64,000 bases of DNA from positions 1-64,000 of the forward strand of contig CAWEYO010000013.1 of assembly GCA_963813315.1 (NCBI GenBank), given 5' to 3'. A program made the position numbers and the translations under genes. This document shows positions 15,642 to 24,055 of this stretch, piece by piece. How positions within the stretch are numbered: position 1 is the stretch's first letter; every line of letters begins with the position of its first letter. The notes beneath the pieces are model-generated. The model was not told the DNA's origin. It saw only the letters and a program-made list of their open reading frames with translations, and made no database searches. Source of the DNA: CAWEYO01 sp963813315 (lineage in GTDB: Bacteria; Pseudomonadota; Alphaproteobacteria; Rhizobiales; Rhizobiaceae).

Positions 15642-16403
15642 TTAAAAGAACAAGTCGCCCGCTGAAATATGGTGCCGTTCGCCCGTTTCAGTCAGAAGGC
15701 AAAGATAGCCGTCCGAGTCGATATCCTCAAACACGCCCCGCACCTGTCTGTTGTGGAGGTTGACCACGACCGGCGCCCCGACGCCATTGGCAGCCGAGAG
15801 CCATTCCTCGCGGATTGCCGCAAAGCCCATCCCGCGGTTCCATCGGGCAAGGACGGAGACCATTTCGCGCGCCAATACCGGGAAAAGCTGCTCGGCCGAA
15901 ACGTCAAAGCCGCATGTCGCAAGATCAGTGGCCGGATAATCCGGATTTTCCGGATGATGCACGCAGTTGACACCGCAACCGATGACGACTGCCATACGCC
16001 CGTCGGGCATCAATTCGCTTTCGAGCAAAACCCCGTTGATCTTCTGCCCATCGACAAGGACATCATTCGGCCATTTGATTGCGAGGGCCTGCGGCGTTCG
16101 GGCAAGAATCGGCTTCAGCGTGCGGTAGACTGCGAGTGCTGCCACCAGCGGCAGGGTGCCGATCCGCGATTTGGGCGCGGGGTCGAGCAGCAAAAGAGAG
16201 GCATAGAGATTGCCCTCCTCCGAAACCCAGCTTCGACCCCGGCGTCCCCTGCCCTGAAGCTGCCGCTTCGCGGTCACCCAGAGATTTCCAGGTTGGCCGG
16301 CCCTGGCGCATTCGAGCGCGAAACTGTTGGTCGAACCGACTTCCCCAAGCGCAATGCGGCGGTAGCCGGGCAGTTCCGACAGCGGAAACCCAAAATCAGT
16401 CAT
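15642..16403 (-). CDS. birA: Biotin--[acetyl-CoA-carboxylase] ligase, 5' end supplied by an element
   Basis: A 253-residue monofunctional biotin protein ligase without the N-terminal helix-turn-helix of E. coli BirA. It attaches biotin to carboxyl-carrier proteins. Motifs are GSTNSFAL, the biotinyl-AMP loop GRGRRGRSW, KWPNDVLV and GCGVNC. The 18-bp att repeat occupies codons 6-11 (FPLSEL). The first codons, MTDFG, therefore come from the integrated element; the native version, recoverable from 44263-44270, would start GTG-GAC-CAG (M)DQFPLSEL. The element also provides whatever promoter now drives the gene, which used to follow nuoN by four bases. Confidence 0.93.
   Translation of the reverse strand: MTDFGFPLSELPGYRRIALGEVGSTNSFALECARAGQPGNLWVTAKRQLQGRGRRGRSWVSEEGNLYASLLLLDPAPKSRIGTLPLVAALAVYRTLKPILARTPQALAIKWPNDVLVDGQKINGVLLESELMPDGRMAVVIGCGVNCVHHPENPDYPATDLATCGFDVSAEQLFPVLAREMVSVLARWNRGMGFAAIREEWLSAANGVGAPVVVNLHNRQVRGVFEDIDSDGYLCLLTETGERHHISAGDLFF
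16372..16389. other. attL, 18-bp direct repeat inside birA
   Basis: AGTTCCGACAGCGGAAAC, identical to 44245-44262. Outside bases differ at once on both sides (C versus T before, CC versus TG after), which fixes the repeat at 18 bp. It lies 127 bp from the integrase start, the usual attL layout. Confidence 0.88.
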
Positions 16404-16475
16404 AGATGTTCACCAACGTAGAAAAACCCCACAATTCCGCCATTCCTGTTGTCATGACTGTCACAGAGGTTCATA

Positions 16476-16513
16476 GCTGTCCGCTATTCCACTAGGCAAC
16501 AGACGCGGACAGC
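16476..16513. promoter_or_regulatory. Inverted repeat GCTGTCCGC-N20-GCGGACAGC before the integrase
   Basis: Perfect nine-base arms at 16476-16484 and 16505-16513, ending three bases before the integrase ATG. It could be an operator for integrase autoregulation or an arm-type integrase-binding site. In the divergent direction a weak TTGCCT-N17-CTATGA pair could serve birA. Confidence 0.4.
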
Positions 16514-16516
16514 AAA

Positions 16517-17719
16517 ATGACAAACAGGAAATACGCCCGGCCGCTAACGGCCAATCAGATCGACAAGCTTACCAAGAAAGGCCGCCACCCTGAAGGCACT
16601 GTGCCGTGCTTGTACGTGCGAATTTCGGACAACGGCGCGAAGTCCTGGGTGTTCATGTATTCCCGAAAGGGCCGGCAGTCCGAGATTGGCCTTGGCAGCT
16701 GGACCGGCGCCGGCAAGGCCGGGCGTATCTCGATCCCGCTGGCTCGCCGGAAAGCGCTGGCCATCCACGATCAGATTGCCGAGGGAAACGATCCTCTCGC
16801 CGAGAAGCGGCGTGATGAAGTCACCTTCGGCAAGTGCGCCGACCAGCTGGTCGAAAGCCTGAAAGGCGGCTGGAGCGAGAAAACAGGAAAGATCTGGGCG
16901 CAAGTACTCACCGAGCACGCTGCGCCACTGCGGTCGAAGCCGGTTGCTGCGATCGGCGTGAAAGATGTGCTCGATGTCCTAAAACCGCTGTGGCTCGACA
17001 AGCCGGAAACCGCGTCCCGGTTCAGGATGAAGCTTGAAAGGGTATTCGACTACGCAACCGCACGCGGACTTCGCACCAGCGTCAATCCCGCAACATGGAA
17101 GGGCAATCTGCGCGACATGTTGCCGAAACCGCAGAAGCTCAAACGCGGCCACCATCCCGCGCTTCCCTATGCCGATCTTCCGGCGTTCTGGACAAATCTG
17201 GTCGCGCTCGACGAAAAGCCCGCCATCAAACCGCTGCGACTGACGATCCTGACAGCGGCACGCACCAGCGAGGTCGCGCTGGCCGAATGGTCTGAATTCG
17301 ACCTTACCGGCAAGCTTTGGACGGTACCGGCGCGCCGCTCGAAAACCAGAAAACCGCATACCGTCCCGTTGTCGGACGCCGCTCTGGACCTATTGCGGTC
17401 CCTGCCCCGCATCGACGGCGAGCCGCGTGTGTTCCCGGACTGCGGCAACACGGCCATGGTCAAGGCGCTGCAACAGATCGACGGCGCTTCGCACCTCACA
17501 ACGCACGGCTTCCGATCGTGCTTCCGCGACTGGTGTGGCAACGAAACCGGCTTCCCGCGCGAAGTGGTCGAGGAATGTCTTGCGCATGCGCTTCCCGGCG
17601 GCGCTACGGAGCGGGCTTACCGGCGGGGCGAAGCGATCGAGAAGCGGCGCCAGGTGCTCGACGCATGGGCCAGCTATGCCGCCGCCGCCGGAAAGGTCGT
17701 CACGCTAAGGAGCGCGTGA
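16517..17719 (+). CDS. P4-type tyrosine integrase
   Basis: A 400-residue site-specific recombinase. The first 100 residues form the DUF4102 arm-binding domain (PLTANQIDKL, LYVRISDNGAKSW, IGLGSW). The core-binding domain follows (residues 105-200). The catalytic domain shows R249 (TAARTSE), H330 and R333 (THGFRS), H357 (LAHAL) and Tyr368 (AYRRGE), so the full active-site set is present. It points away from attL and is followed after one base by a small gene. It is the natural enzyme for the birA att sites. Targeting of birA by this family is inferred from position; I know of no described example. Confidence 0.92.
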   Translation: MTNRKYARPLTANQIDKLTKKGRHPEGTVPCLYVRISDNGAKSWVFMYSRKGRQSEIGLGSWTGAGKAGRISIPLARRKALAIHDQIAEGNDPLAEKRRDEVTFGKCADQLVESLKGGWSEKTGKIWAQVLTEHAAPLRSKPVAAIGVKDVLDVLKPLWLDKPETASRFRMKLERVFDYATARGLRTSVNPATWKGNLRDMLPKPQKLKRGHHPALPYADLPAFWTNLVALDEKPAIKPLRLTILTAARTSEVALAEWSEFDLTGKLWTVPARRSKTRKPHTVPLSDAALDLLRSLPRIDGEPRVFPDCGNTAMVKALQQIDGASHLTTHGFRSCFRDWCGNETGFPREVVEECLAHALPGGATERAYRRGEAIEKRRQVLDAWASYAAAAGKVVTLRSA

Positions 17720-17720
17720 C

Positions 17721-18011
17721 ATGGCCACGAAGAAGCCGGGATCGAAGCGCGGACCGAAACGCGGTGTTCTGCACGAGAAGGAACTGGAGACGCTCGTGCT
17801 CGGCCTGAAGGAGATGCGGCGGCTTGACAAGCTGGAAGGCGAGATGTTGAGCATGATCGGATGGTATGCCGACAAGTGCGGCTGGACTGTCGCCACGATC
17901 CGAAGGCGCTTGGACACAGTGGATCCACCGCCGGATCGGCCAATGTCCGATGAGGAATACAATAGGATGATGGCCGAGTTCTGTGCCTTGAATGGCATTG
18001 CATGGCCCTGA
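17721..18011 (+). CDS. Hypothetical protein, 96 residues
   Basis: Begins two bases after the integrase stop (MATKKPGSKRGPKRG), with AAGGAG upstream inside the integrase end. It has a basic N-terminus and then a helical region with Trp-rich turns (MIGWYADKCGWTVATIRRRL) that may be a small DNA-binding fold. Its end overlaps the next gene by ten bases, which supports co-translation with the integrase and the 186-residue protein. I do not recognise the family. An integrase partner such as an excisionase-like factor is a guess from position only. Confidence 0.6.
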   Translation: MATKKPGSKRGPKRGVLHEKELETLVLGLKEMRRLDKLEGEMLSMIGWYADKCGWTVATIRRRLDTVDPPPDRPMSDEEYNRMMAEFCALNGIAWP

Positions 18012-18562
18012 AGGTAGGAAAGGTTCTGCCAACCATCGAGGATGTCGATCCATTCGACAAATCGGCAGTCAGTCTTTCTCCCGGGGACAGGGCCGCGTCC
18101 GTTGCGGTCAAAGAGTTGGTGGAGGTCCCTGTCAGGCGCCCGAGCCAGGAGGCATTCTTTCGAGTCCACGCTGACGACAACTACACCACCGATATCGCCA
18201 TCCTCGAAAACCACCTTCGCCCATTGTTGCGAAAGGAGATCAAGCCCTTTCAGCTTTACACCTGCATCACTCGAACAGGAGGCGTCTTCCTATGGCCGGT
18301 CCGGTTGCCGGGGGAGGACGGCAAGGACAATAAATGGTGGTCTTCGGCACACAGCATTGCCCGAGACGCCAGGACTGAATGGGTGCGTTGCACGTCCTCC
18401 AAGGACATGGGCTTTTACGAGAAGACCAAGACCTTGGTGGCGTTACCCGATCCGGAATGGCCGAACTATTCCTTCCGTGACCTTATGGAACTGGCCTTCG
18501 GCAACCAGCGCATTGCCGACATGGATCACACCGTCGTCAAACAGCGGCAAGGGCGCATCTGA
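18002..18562 (+). CDS. Hypothetical protein of the polymerase module
   Basis: A 186-residue soluble protein of unknown function. The central part (HLRPLLRKEIKPFQLYTCIT) and the Trp-rich middle (WPVRLPGEDGKDNKWW) look like a compact alpha/beta domain with no catalytic motif that I can name. It overlaps the gene before it and shares TGATG with the polymerase-like gene after it. The integrase, 96-residue protein, 186-residue protein and polymerase-like gene thus form one translationally coupled unit. A role in element replication is inferred from that coupling. Confidence 0.65.
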   Translation: MALKVGKVLPTIEDVDPFDKSAVSLSPGDRAASVAVKELVEVPVRRPSQEAFFRVHADDNYTTDIAILENHLRPLLRKEIKPFQLYTCITRTGGVFLWPVRLPGEDGKDNKWWSSAHSIARDARTEWVRCTSSKDMGFYEKTKTLVALPDPEWPNYSFRDLMELAFGNQRIADMDHTVVKQRQGRI

Positions 18563-19300
18563 TGGCCTACGCGCGCATCTGGGCTCTGGATTTTGAATAC
18601 AGGGCCCTCGACGGCAACACCCCCCGAAGTCGTCTGCATGTGCGCGGTGGACGCGCTTGATGGCCGGGAAATACGGCTATGGGGCGAGGAACTGAAGCTC
18701 TGCCCGTTCCAGACCGATGAAAGCTCACTCTTCGTCGCCTACTACGCGAGCGCCGAAATCTCGTGCTTCCTCGCACTCGGCTGGCCCGTGCCAGTGCGCA
18801 TTCTTGACCTCTTTACGGAGTTTCGAGCCCTCACCAATGGCCGCAAGCCCCCTTCCGGAAACAAGTTGTTGGGGGCTCTCGCCTATTGCGGACTCGCCCA
18901 CATGGCGCTTGGCGAGAAGAAGGAAATGATAGCGCGGATTCTCGCCGGCCCCGCCGTGGTCGCGACAAGACCGCGAAGACATTCTCGCCTACTGCATGGA
19001 GGACGTAAGCGCCTTGCTCGCCCTCCTGCCAGTGATGGAGAGGAAGATCGCGGCTTCGCCTGTACGTTTCGGACAAGCATTGCTCAGAGGTCGCTACATG
19101 GTGGCCGCGGCGCGGATGGAGCGCGTCGGTATCCCTCTCGACACGGAACTCCTGGCGAGGTTTCATTCTTGCTGGGATGCCCTCAAACTGGCGCTGGTTG
19201 AGGATGTGGACCGGGTTTATGGGGTTTTCGAAAATGGCGTTTTCAAACACGCCACCTTTGCCGCCTTGGTTGCCCGATTGCAGCTGCCCTGGCCTCGCAC
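18562..19300 (+). pseudogene. DNA polymerase I-like gene, N-terminal exonuclease part only
   Basis: The reading starts MAYARIWALDFEYRALDGN, with an acidic LDFEY motif as in DnaQ/PolA-type 3'-5' exonucleases. It continues through TPEVVCMCAVDALDGREIRL, SAEISCFLALGWPVP, LDLFTEFRALTNG and DREDILAYCMEDVSALLALL, typical of phage- or element-encoded polymerase A proteins. Two single-base insertions (poly-C near 18619-18625; GGCCCC near 18950-18965) break the frame and may be sequencing errors. The gene is truly truncated, however. After LPWPRT near 19295 the polymerase domain is missing and unrelated sequence follows. It cannot encode a working polymerase. Confidence 0.65.
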
Positions 19301-19319
19301 CGGTGTAGCTGGAAGGCAA

Positions 19320-19538
19320 GAGGGTTTGGGAATGGGCCGCCGCGCAAAGACACCGCAATACGCTACCCAGTGGCTGGCCGACCGCGTGCTGGAAAGCGCG
19401 ACGACTTTCAGCGACCGGCAGCCAGGCACCGCCTTCTGGTATGAGAACTCGAACGGACTTGCCGAGATCGCTGCCAATCGGGGGCGCGCGGATGAACTCG
19501 GTTTGGCGATCGGGAGCCCCGTCGAGATCATCCCTTGA
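19320..19538 (+). pseudogene. C-terminal remnant of a DUF62 SAM hydrolase-like protein
   Basis: About 70 residues joined in frame to the polymerase fragment. The segment TFSDRQPGTAFWYENSNGL and the following AEIAANRGRADELGLAIGSPV match the C-terminal signature of DUF62 S-adenosyl-L-methionine hydroxide adenosyltransferases (chlorinase/fluorinase superfamily). The catalytic N-terminal domain is absent. This is a deletion scar joining two unrelated gene ends rather than a functional fusion, as far as the sequence shows. Confidence 0.6.
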
Positions 19539-19575
19539 ACGAACCTCGCGTCCATCACGACGTTGATCTACTGCG

Positions 19576-19731
19576 ATGCGCAAACGCTCGAAACAAAGGC
19601 CGGGCACCGATCGACCGAAGCGGCAAAAACGCCGGGACAAAGCGCAGGCCGCGACCAGTAACAAGTGCCTTGCCCAGCAGATTCGCAAGGTTTTGGCCAA
19701 GCACTACGCGAGCAAGTACCCGGTAAGGTGA
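19576..19731 (+). CDS. Short basic ORF, 51 residues
   Basis: Begins MRKRSKQRPGTDRPKRQKRR and ends HYASKYPVR. Nearly 40 percent of residues are Lys or Arg. No strong ribosome-binding site is present, and the region around it is degenerate. It could be a real small nucleic-acid-binding protein or the tail of a lost gene. Low certainty. Confidence 0.25.
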   Translation: MRKRSKQRPGTDRPKRQKRRDKAQAATSNKCLAQQIRKVLAKHYASKYPVR

Positions 19732-19765
19732 AACGTGATCGCTTCGAGCAAGAAGGGAGGTTGTC

Positions 19766-20105
19766 ATGGCCACGGACATTGCACAGAAAACCTGCACGCC
19801 CTGCCGCGGTGGCGTCCCGCCGCTGACGCCGGAGGAAGCCAGCGACTATCTGTCCCAGACCCCTGGCTGGGAACTTCTGGAGGAGGCGCACCTGCTACGC
19901 TGCAAATTCAAATTCGCGGATTTCCGACAACTCACTCAGCTTCGTCGATAAGGTCGGCCTATTGGCGGAACGAGAGGGGCATCATCCTGACATCTGCTTC
20001 GGCTGGGGTTACGCGGCAGTCTCGCTTCAGACTCACAAGATCAAGGGCCTGCACGAAAACGATTTCATCATGGCAGCGAAGATCAATCAGCTGGCAGGTC
20101 GGTAG
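19766..20105 (+). CDS. 4a-hydroxytetrahydrobiopterin dehydratase, one extra base
   Basis: A pterin-4a-carbinolamine dehydratase of about 112 residues that regenerates tetrahydrobiopterin after aromatic amino acid hydroxylation. The first frame gives PLTPEEASDYLSQTPGWELL and FKFADFRQ. The second gives SFVDKVGLLAEREGHHPD, with the catalytic His pair, then THKIKGLHENDFIMAAKINQ. The frames switch near 19930-19945, and the span is one base over a multiple of three, so one base is probably inserted. AAGGGAGG lies just ahead of the ATG. No phenylalanine hydroxylase gene is nearby; the enzyme often occurs without one. Confidence 0.85.
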
Positions 20106-20441
20106 AGAAGCGCTCGGCCCCAGCGACCGGTAGCTGCCGCACATTCGCGAGCACGTCGTCCGTTTCGATGTCCTCCGGCCAGATGGACATGGTCAACTCG
20201 CGACCACAGTCCTCGTCTGGATTAGAGTAAATCGCGCACGTCGATCCCTAGGACCGCTTCTGCCGCGAAAGAGCGAGTTTTCAGTTCGTCAGGCGGATTC
20301 GTGCCTTTGTCACGATCTTCGCATCCGGCAACTCTTGCGGCCGGCGACGCGCTTTCATACCTCAATGGTCGAAACCCGGCTCAGTTGGCCGTCTCGGGCC
20401 TTCTTGGCTGCCGGATACCGCGCTCTATTGGGCTGACGAGA
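20106..20441. other. Intergenic, possible minus-strand remnant
   Basis: No confident gene. A short minus-strand frame ending near the dehydratase gene encodes MSIWPEDIETDDVLANVRQL, followed by about 15 residues and a stop. It lacks a clear start signal and looks like a remnant. The plus frame upstream of 20442 is open to 20301 but not protein-like. Confidence 0.3.
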
Positions 20442-21347
20442 ATGACTATGGATCCGATTCTGAAGTCAATCGTGGTGGTGCGCTCCTCAATCCCGGAAGA
20501 TGCCTTCACAGCGACGACGCTGGGCACCCGACGAGAAGGTAGCGGTGTCGTCATTCGAGAAAACGGCTTGGTGCTCACCATTGGTTATCTGATTATCGAG
20601 GCCGACGAGATTTGGCTGACGAGCCACGACGAGCATGTCGTTCCCGCTCATGCGTTGGCCTATGATCAAGAAACCGGATTCGGCCTGATACAAGCGTTTG
20701 GCCCGCTTAGCCTCCCCGCATTGGATTTCGGCGACTCGGCCAAAGCCAAGTTAGGCGATTCCGTCGTGCTCGCTGACGGAATCGGCCGATTTGTCCAAGC
20801 AAACATCGTGGCCAAGCAGGAGTTTGCCGGCTACTGGGAATACTTGCTGAACGAGGCAATTTTCACCGCACCTGCCCATCCGTCGTGGGGAGGCGCCGCG
20901 CTCATCGGCGCGGATCGCAGACTGTTGGGGATTGGGTCGCTGCTGCTGCAGACCAGCAGAAACGGAGATGTCGAGGAGATCAATATGATCGTCCCGATCA
21001 ATCTGCTGAAACCAATCCTGGATGATTTGCTCACGCGAGGCCAGGTCAACAAGCCGCCGCGACCTTGGCTTGGGGCTTTCTCCGCCGAGAGTAACGGCAA
21101 AGTCGTGGTCATGAGTGTCGCCAAAGGCGGTCCGGCTGCCCAGGCTGGCTTGCGTCAAGGCGACATCATCTCAGAGGTCCGGGACAGCGAAGTCGAAGGT
21201 CTGGCCGACTTTTACCGAAAGGTGTGGGGGAGCGGCCCTGCGGGCGCAGAGATCCCCATGAGAGTTGTGCGCGATGGCCGCGAAACATGGCAGCGGGTCA
21301 AGTCGGCCGACCGCGCGAGCTTTCTCCGAAAGCCGCAACTGCAGTGA
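20442..21347 (+). CDS. HtrA-like protease homologue without catalytic triad
   Basis: A 301-residue protein with a chymotrypsin-like domain (residues 1-190) and a C-terminal PDZ domain (about 205-290: PWLGAFSAESNGKV to GPAAQAGLRQGDIISEV). Where DegP/HtrA has the catalytic His the sequence reads GLVLTIGYLIIEADE. The Asp region reads ETGFGLIQAF. The serine loop reads HPSWGGAALIG, with no GNSGG. All three catalytic residues are therefore absent. No signal peptide is obvious from 20442. A frame to 20301 exists but looks non-coding. It is probably a binding or chaperone-like relative. Confidence 0.7.
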   Translation: MTMDPILKSIVVVRSSIPEDAFTATTLGTRREGSGVVIRENGLVLTIGYLIIEADEIWLTSHDEHVVPAHALAYDQETGFGLIQAFGPLSLPALDFGDSAKAKLGDSVVLADGIGRFVQANIVAKQEFAGYWEYLLNEAIFTAPAHPSWGGAALIGADRRLLGIGSLLLQTSRNGDVEEINMIVPINLLKPILDDLLTRGQVNKPPRPWLGAFSAESNGKVVVMSVAKGGPAAQAGLRQGDIISEVRDSEVEGLADFYRKVWGSGPAGAEIPMRVVRDGRETWQRVKSADRASFLRKPQLQ

Positions 21348-21356
21348 GCCATCGCT

Positions 21357-21458
21357 AGAGCAGCGGGCGCACTCATGGAATCAGTGCTGCTGCTCTATCT
21401 CTTTGTTTGAGCATCGGATTTTCCCCGAAACCGGTACCCACTTTCGGGTTCGATGCTC
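21357..21458. repeat. 102-bp rhizobial repeat, copy B
   Basis: Same element as 15514-15615, with the GAGCATCGGATTTTCCCCG half and closing GATGCTC, here inside the integrated element. Its left half is more diverged. The remainder of 21348-21588 holds no gene. Confidence 0.8.
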
Positions 21459-21588
21459 TGGCCTAGGCTGATAGAGCCTCTCTCCGTTGTGGCAGGTGCA
21501 GCAAAGTTAGCTAGAGCCGTTACTGGAGTGACATCTGACTGCCCTGTGTCACACCATGCCCGCATAAATCGACCGTGCAAACAGGAAG

Positions 21589-22605
21589 TTATTCGATCGA
21601 ATAGGTCCCGCTATGTTCGAACAACACGGAGCCGCCTCGCTCCACCGCAACTTTGACCTCATAGACGCCTGGTTTCGGTGGCCCTTTCTTTCCCGCAAAG
21701 GCGGAATAGCTCGCTTTCGCCCTGTCCAGCGGCTCACTCCGATTGAAGGCTATTTGTTGCCCATCTGGGCCGGACAAAAGAACGACGATCCGGTCGCCCT
21801 TTCGGAGATTGATGAACCAACCCCAGCCGACGATGGCAGGTGAGGCAATTGTCGCTTGAGGCGGGGGTCCCGAGACGGACAGCGCGGCGTGATCGACTGG
21901 TCCCCCAGCCAAGCCAAAGGCAATCAATTCGCTCTCGCCCTTCGCCAGCGCAGCGATGATTTCGGGAGCAAAGATGGACTGTATCGTGTCGCCTGCCCTG
22001 AGGCATCCGGCCAAAAGTTCGTGACCTGTCACAGGGTCGATGGGTTTTCCATCATGGCGGACAGTCACATGGACATGCGGAAACTCGGCGAGGCCGGATG
22101 CACCGATCTCACCGAGCTTTTGCCCACGCTTCACAGCGTCGCCACCCTTCACGGCCAAACTCCCCTGGCGTAGATGGCAATATTGAACCTCGAACCCGCC
22201 GCCGTGGTCGACGATCATTCCGTTACCACATTCCTTGTCAGCCACTGCCACTCTGTCCGCTTCTGATGTGACCAGATGGTCCGGCTCGCCGTCTCGCGAT
22301 CGGAGCACCGTGCCGTCTGCCATCGCAACAACGGCGACACCGCGTGCCACGTCAACCATCGACAGGACCCTGAGATCAGTACCGTCATGCCCATCATAGG
22401 TGGAGGAGCCGCAAAAGGGATCGGAAGCGCCCGGCCCGGAATCCATGTCAGGATACTGTTGGACGAAGCAATCCTTGCCCATGATGCATTGAGCCGGAAG
22501 ACCTAAATTTAGTTCAAGTGCGCAGGCGGCCGACGAAAGCAGCATTGAAAACAGCAGCACGAAAGCTCGCGCCGGGGCCGTCATGGACTGAGAGGAGTGT
22601 CCCAT
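21589..22605 (-). CDS. Secreted M23-family metallopeptidase
   Basis: A 338-residue exported LytM-type peptidase expected to cut peptidoglycan cross-links or a related substrate. An N-terminal signal sequence (AFVLLFSMLLSSAACA) is followed by a Cys-containing segment. The M23 domain carries the zinc motifs YDGHDGTDLR and FPHVHVTVRHDG and the conserved GNGMIVDHGGGFEVQYCHL between them. A C-terminal beta-rich domain of about 110 residues ends LFEHSGTYSIE. The start is uncertain: 22605 or 22584, neither with a clear Shine-Dalgarno sequence. It is convergent with the pseudo-protease gene. Confidence 0.8.
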   Translation of the reverse strand: MGHSSQSMTAPARAFVLLFSMLLSSAACALELNLGLPAQCIMGKDCFVQQYPDMDSGPGASDPFCGSSTYDGHDGTDLRVLSMVDVARGVAVVAMADGTVLRSRDGEPDHLVTSEADRVAVADKECGNGMIVDHGGGFEVQYCHLRQGSLAVKGGDAVKRGQKLGEIGASGLAEFPHVHVTVRHDGKPIDPVTGHELLAGCLRAGDTIQSIFAPEIIAALAKGESELIAFGLAGGPVDHAALSVSGPPPQATIASPAIVGWGWFINLRKGDRIVVLLSGPDGQQIAFNRSEPLDRAKASYSAFAGKKGPPKPGVYEVKVAVERGGSVLFEHSGTYSIE

Positions 22606-23294
22606 AATCCAAATAAAGCAGCTCGCAGGCGAAGAAACCAGCGATCGGCTCAAGCAATCGACGTGCCGCCTTAGGTCCCTCTCAAGGCCGAGCGCTGGAG
22701 CAGATAGGCCAGTGCCGTCACGTAGAGGCACGGGAGGATCGGTCGAGCGTGGAGGTCGGGAAGCCCATCGGTGAGCGACGGAAGGGCTTTCTCCCGTGGC
22801 TTCGGCTTACTCAGTTCGAAGCCTAAAGGCACAGCGAGACCGGCTGAATTCGGCAGCGGCACCCCTGTGGCCGGATCGATATATTCCAAGCCTAGAAAAC
22901 TAAGAAAAGCAACAAGTGCAAGGTTACGGGAGCGCCGCCGCTGGCTCTGTCCGGCTCCGAAGTACGATCGAAAACCTGATCCGCTGGTCGGATGGAGAGC
23001 GGGAAACAAACCGGTGCAGGAGGAGACAACGAATTGGAAGTAACCGATCCCCGCGAGTCGCCTACCGCCGGGGCCATCGTTGCCGAGCCAGACGCGACCA
23101 TCCATATGCTGAGGTTTTTCCAAAGGTGTGCGAATTCTCACAGACGAAATTGGTGCGGCTCTCATAGCAATAGGTATGGCGATCTGGCCTCTCACAACCG
23201 AAACAAATGAAACAAAAATGCCCATTTCTGGCACCGTTATTTTACAGAGCTGATTTATAGCCCCAACGACTACAAACTCCGAAGGAGGAGAACA
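22606..23294. other. Gap without a convincing gene
   Basis: About 690 bp. A minus-strand frame is open from 23489 to 22671 and contains a hydrophobic stretch (LALVAFLSFLGLEYIDPATG). It lacks a start signal and overlaps two real genes, so I treat it as probably chance. A good Shine-Dalgarno for the plus-strand small gene occupies 23283-23291. Confidence 0.3.
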
Positions 23295-23552
23295 ATGAAC
23301 AAGCGCGAACCTACGCTCGACGAATTGCTGAACGAGCCGATGATCCGCAAGGTCATGGCGGCCGACGGCTACAGCGCCGAAGACATCCGGCTTTTGATGA
23401 GGCAGGCGAACGCCCGCGCGGACGCAGGCGGCCATCAGCCGAGGCCTGCTACGAGGCGCACGAATTGCACGGCTCGGATACACGCCCATTCCCCAGAGGA
23501 CATCTGGCCCATACCAGCCTTCGGCTTAGTCACCCCTTTGGCTGATCACTGA
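23295..23552 (+). CDS. Small conserved-type protein
   Basis: Starts MNKREPTLDELLNEPMIRKV after a near-perfect GAAGGAGGAGAAC. The first 45 residues, ending LLMRQANARAD, match a small cytoplasmic protein pattern seen in rhizobial genomes (function unknown). The remaining 40 residues (RPATRRTNCTARIH onward) look unlike it and may result from a frameshift, as happens in the next gene. It stands 9 bp ahead of the cupin gene and probably shares its transcript. Confidence 0.55.
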   Translation: MNKREPTLDELLNEPMIRKVMAADGYSAEDIRLLMRQANARADAGGHQPRPATRRTNCTARIHAHSPEDIWPIPAFGLVTPLADH

Positions 23553-23561
23553 GAAGACGCC

Positions 23562-24024
23562 ATGCCCAAGATCGACATTGACGACGCGCCGGAACGCAAA
23601 GGCTCGGGCTATCCGCCGCCCTTCGACGCACCTTGTGCCGAACGCGTGCGGCAGCGCGCTGGGCGACGCCGGTGGGCTCAATGATTTCGGGGTCAATCTC
23701 ATGCGCCTTCCGTCCGGCAACTGGTCGAGCCAGCGCCACTGGCATTCGGCCGAAGACGAATTCGTCTATGTGCTCGAAGGCGAACTGACGCTGATCGAAG
23801 ATGGCGGCGAGACAGTGCTGCGCGCCGGCGATTGCGCAGCCTTTCCGAAAGGTTCCGGCAATGGCCATCACCTGATCAACAAATCGGGCGCGATGGCGGT
23901 CTATCTCGAAGTCGGCACGCGCTCGCTCGCCGACGTAACCATGTGCTCCGACATCGACATGATGAGCACCAACGCCGACGGTCGGTTCGTGCACAAGGAT
24001 GGCACGCCCTATCCTGAGTCCTAA
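23562..24024 (+). CDS. Cupin-domain protein, one extra base
   Basis: A single-domain cupin of about 153 residues. From the ATG at 23562 the frame reads MPKIDIDDAPERKGSGYPPP to CAERVRQR. After removal of one G near 23658-23662 it continues LGDAGGLNDFGVNLMRLPSG. The metal-binding cupin motifs are visible: QRHWHSAEDEFVYVLEGEL and FPKGSGNGHHLIN. The enzymatic role is unknown; such proteins are often annotated as transcriptional or sugar-binding cupins without proof. The span is one base over a multiple of three, which again fits an insertion error. Confidence 0.75.
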
Positions 24025-24055
24025 CGTCCTTCCGAACTTCGCCATGGGACACCCG

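Noticed and set aside
22671..23489. 273-codon minus-strand open frame with a hydrophobic stretch
   Set aside because: No ribosome-binding site, overlaps the well-supported small gene at 23295 and the M23 peptidase upstream region, and shows no recognisable domain.
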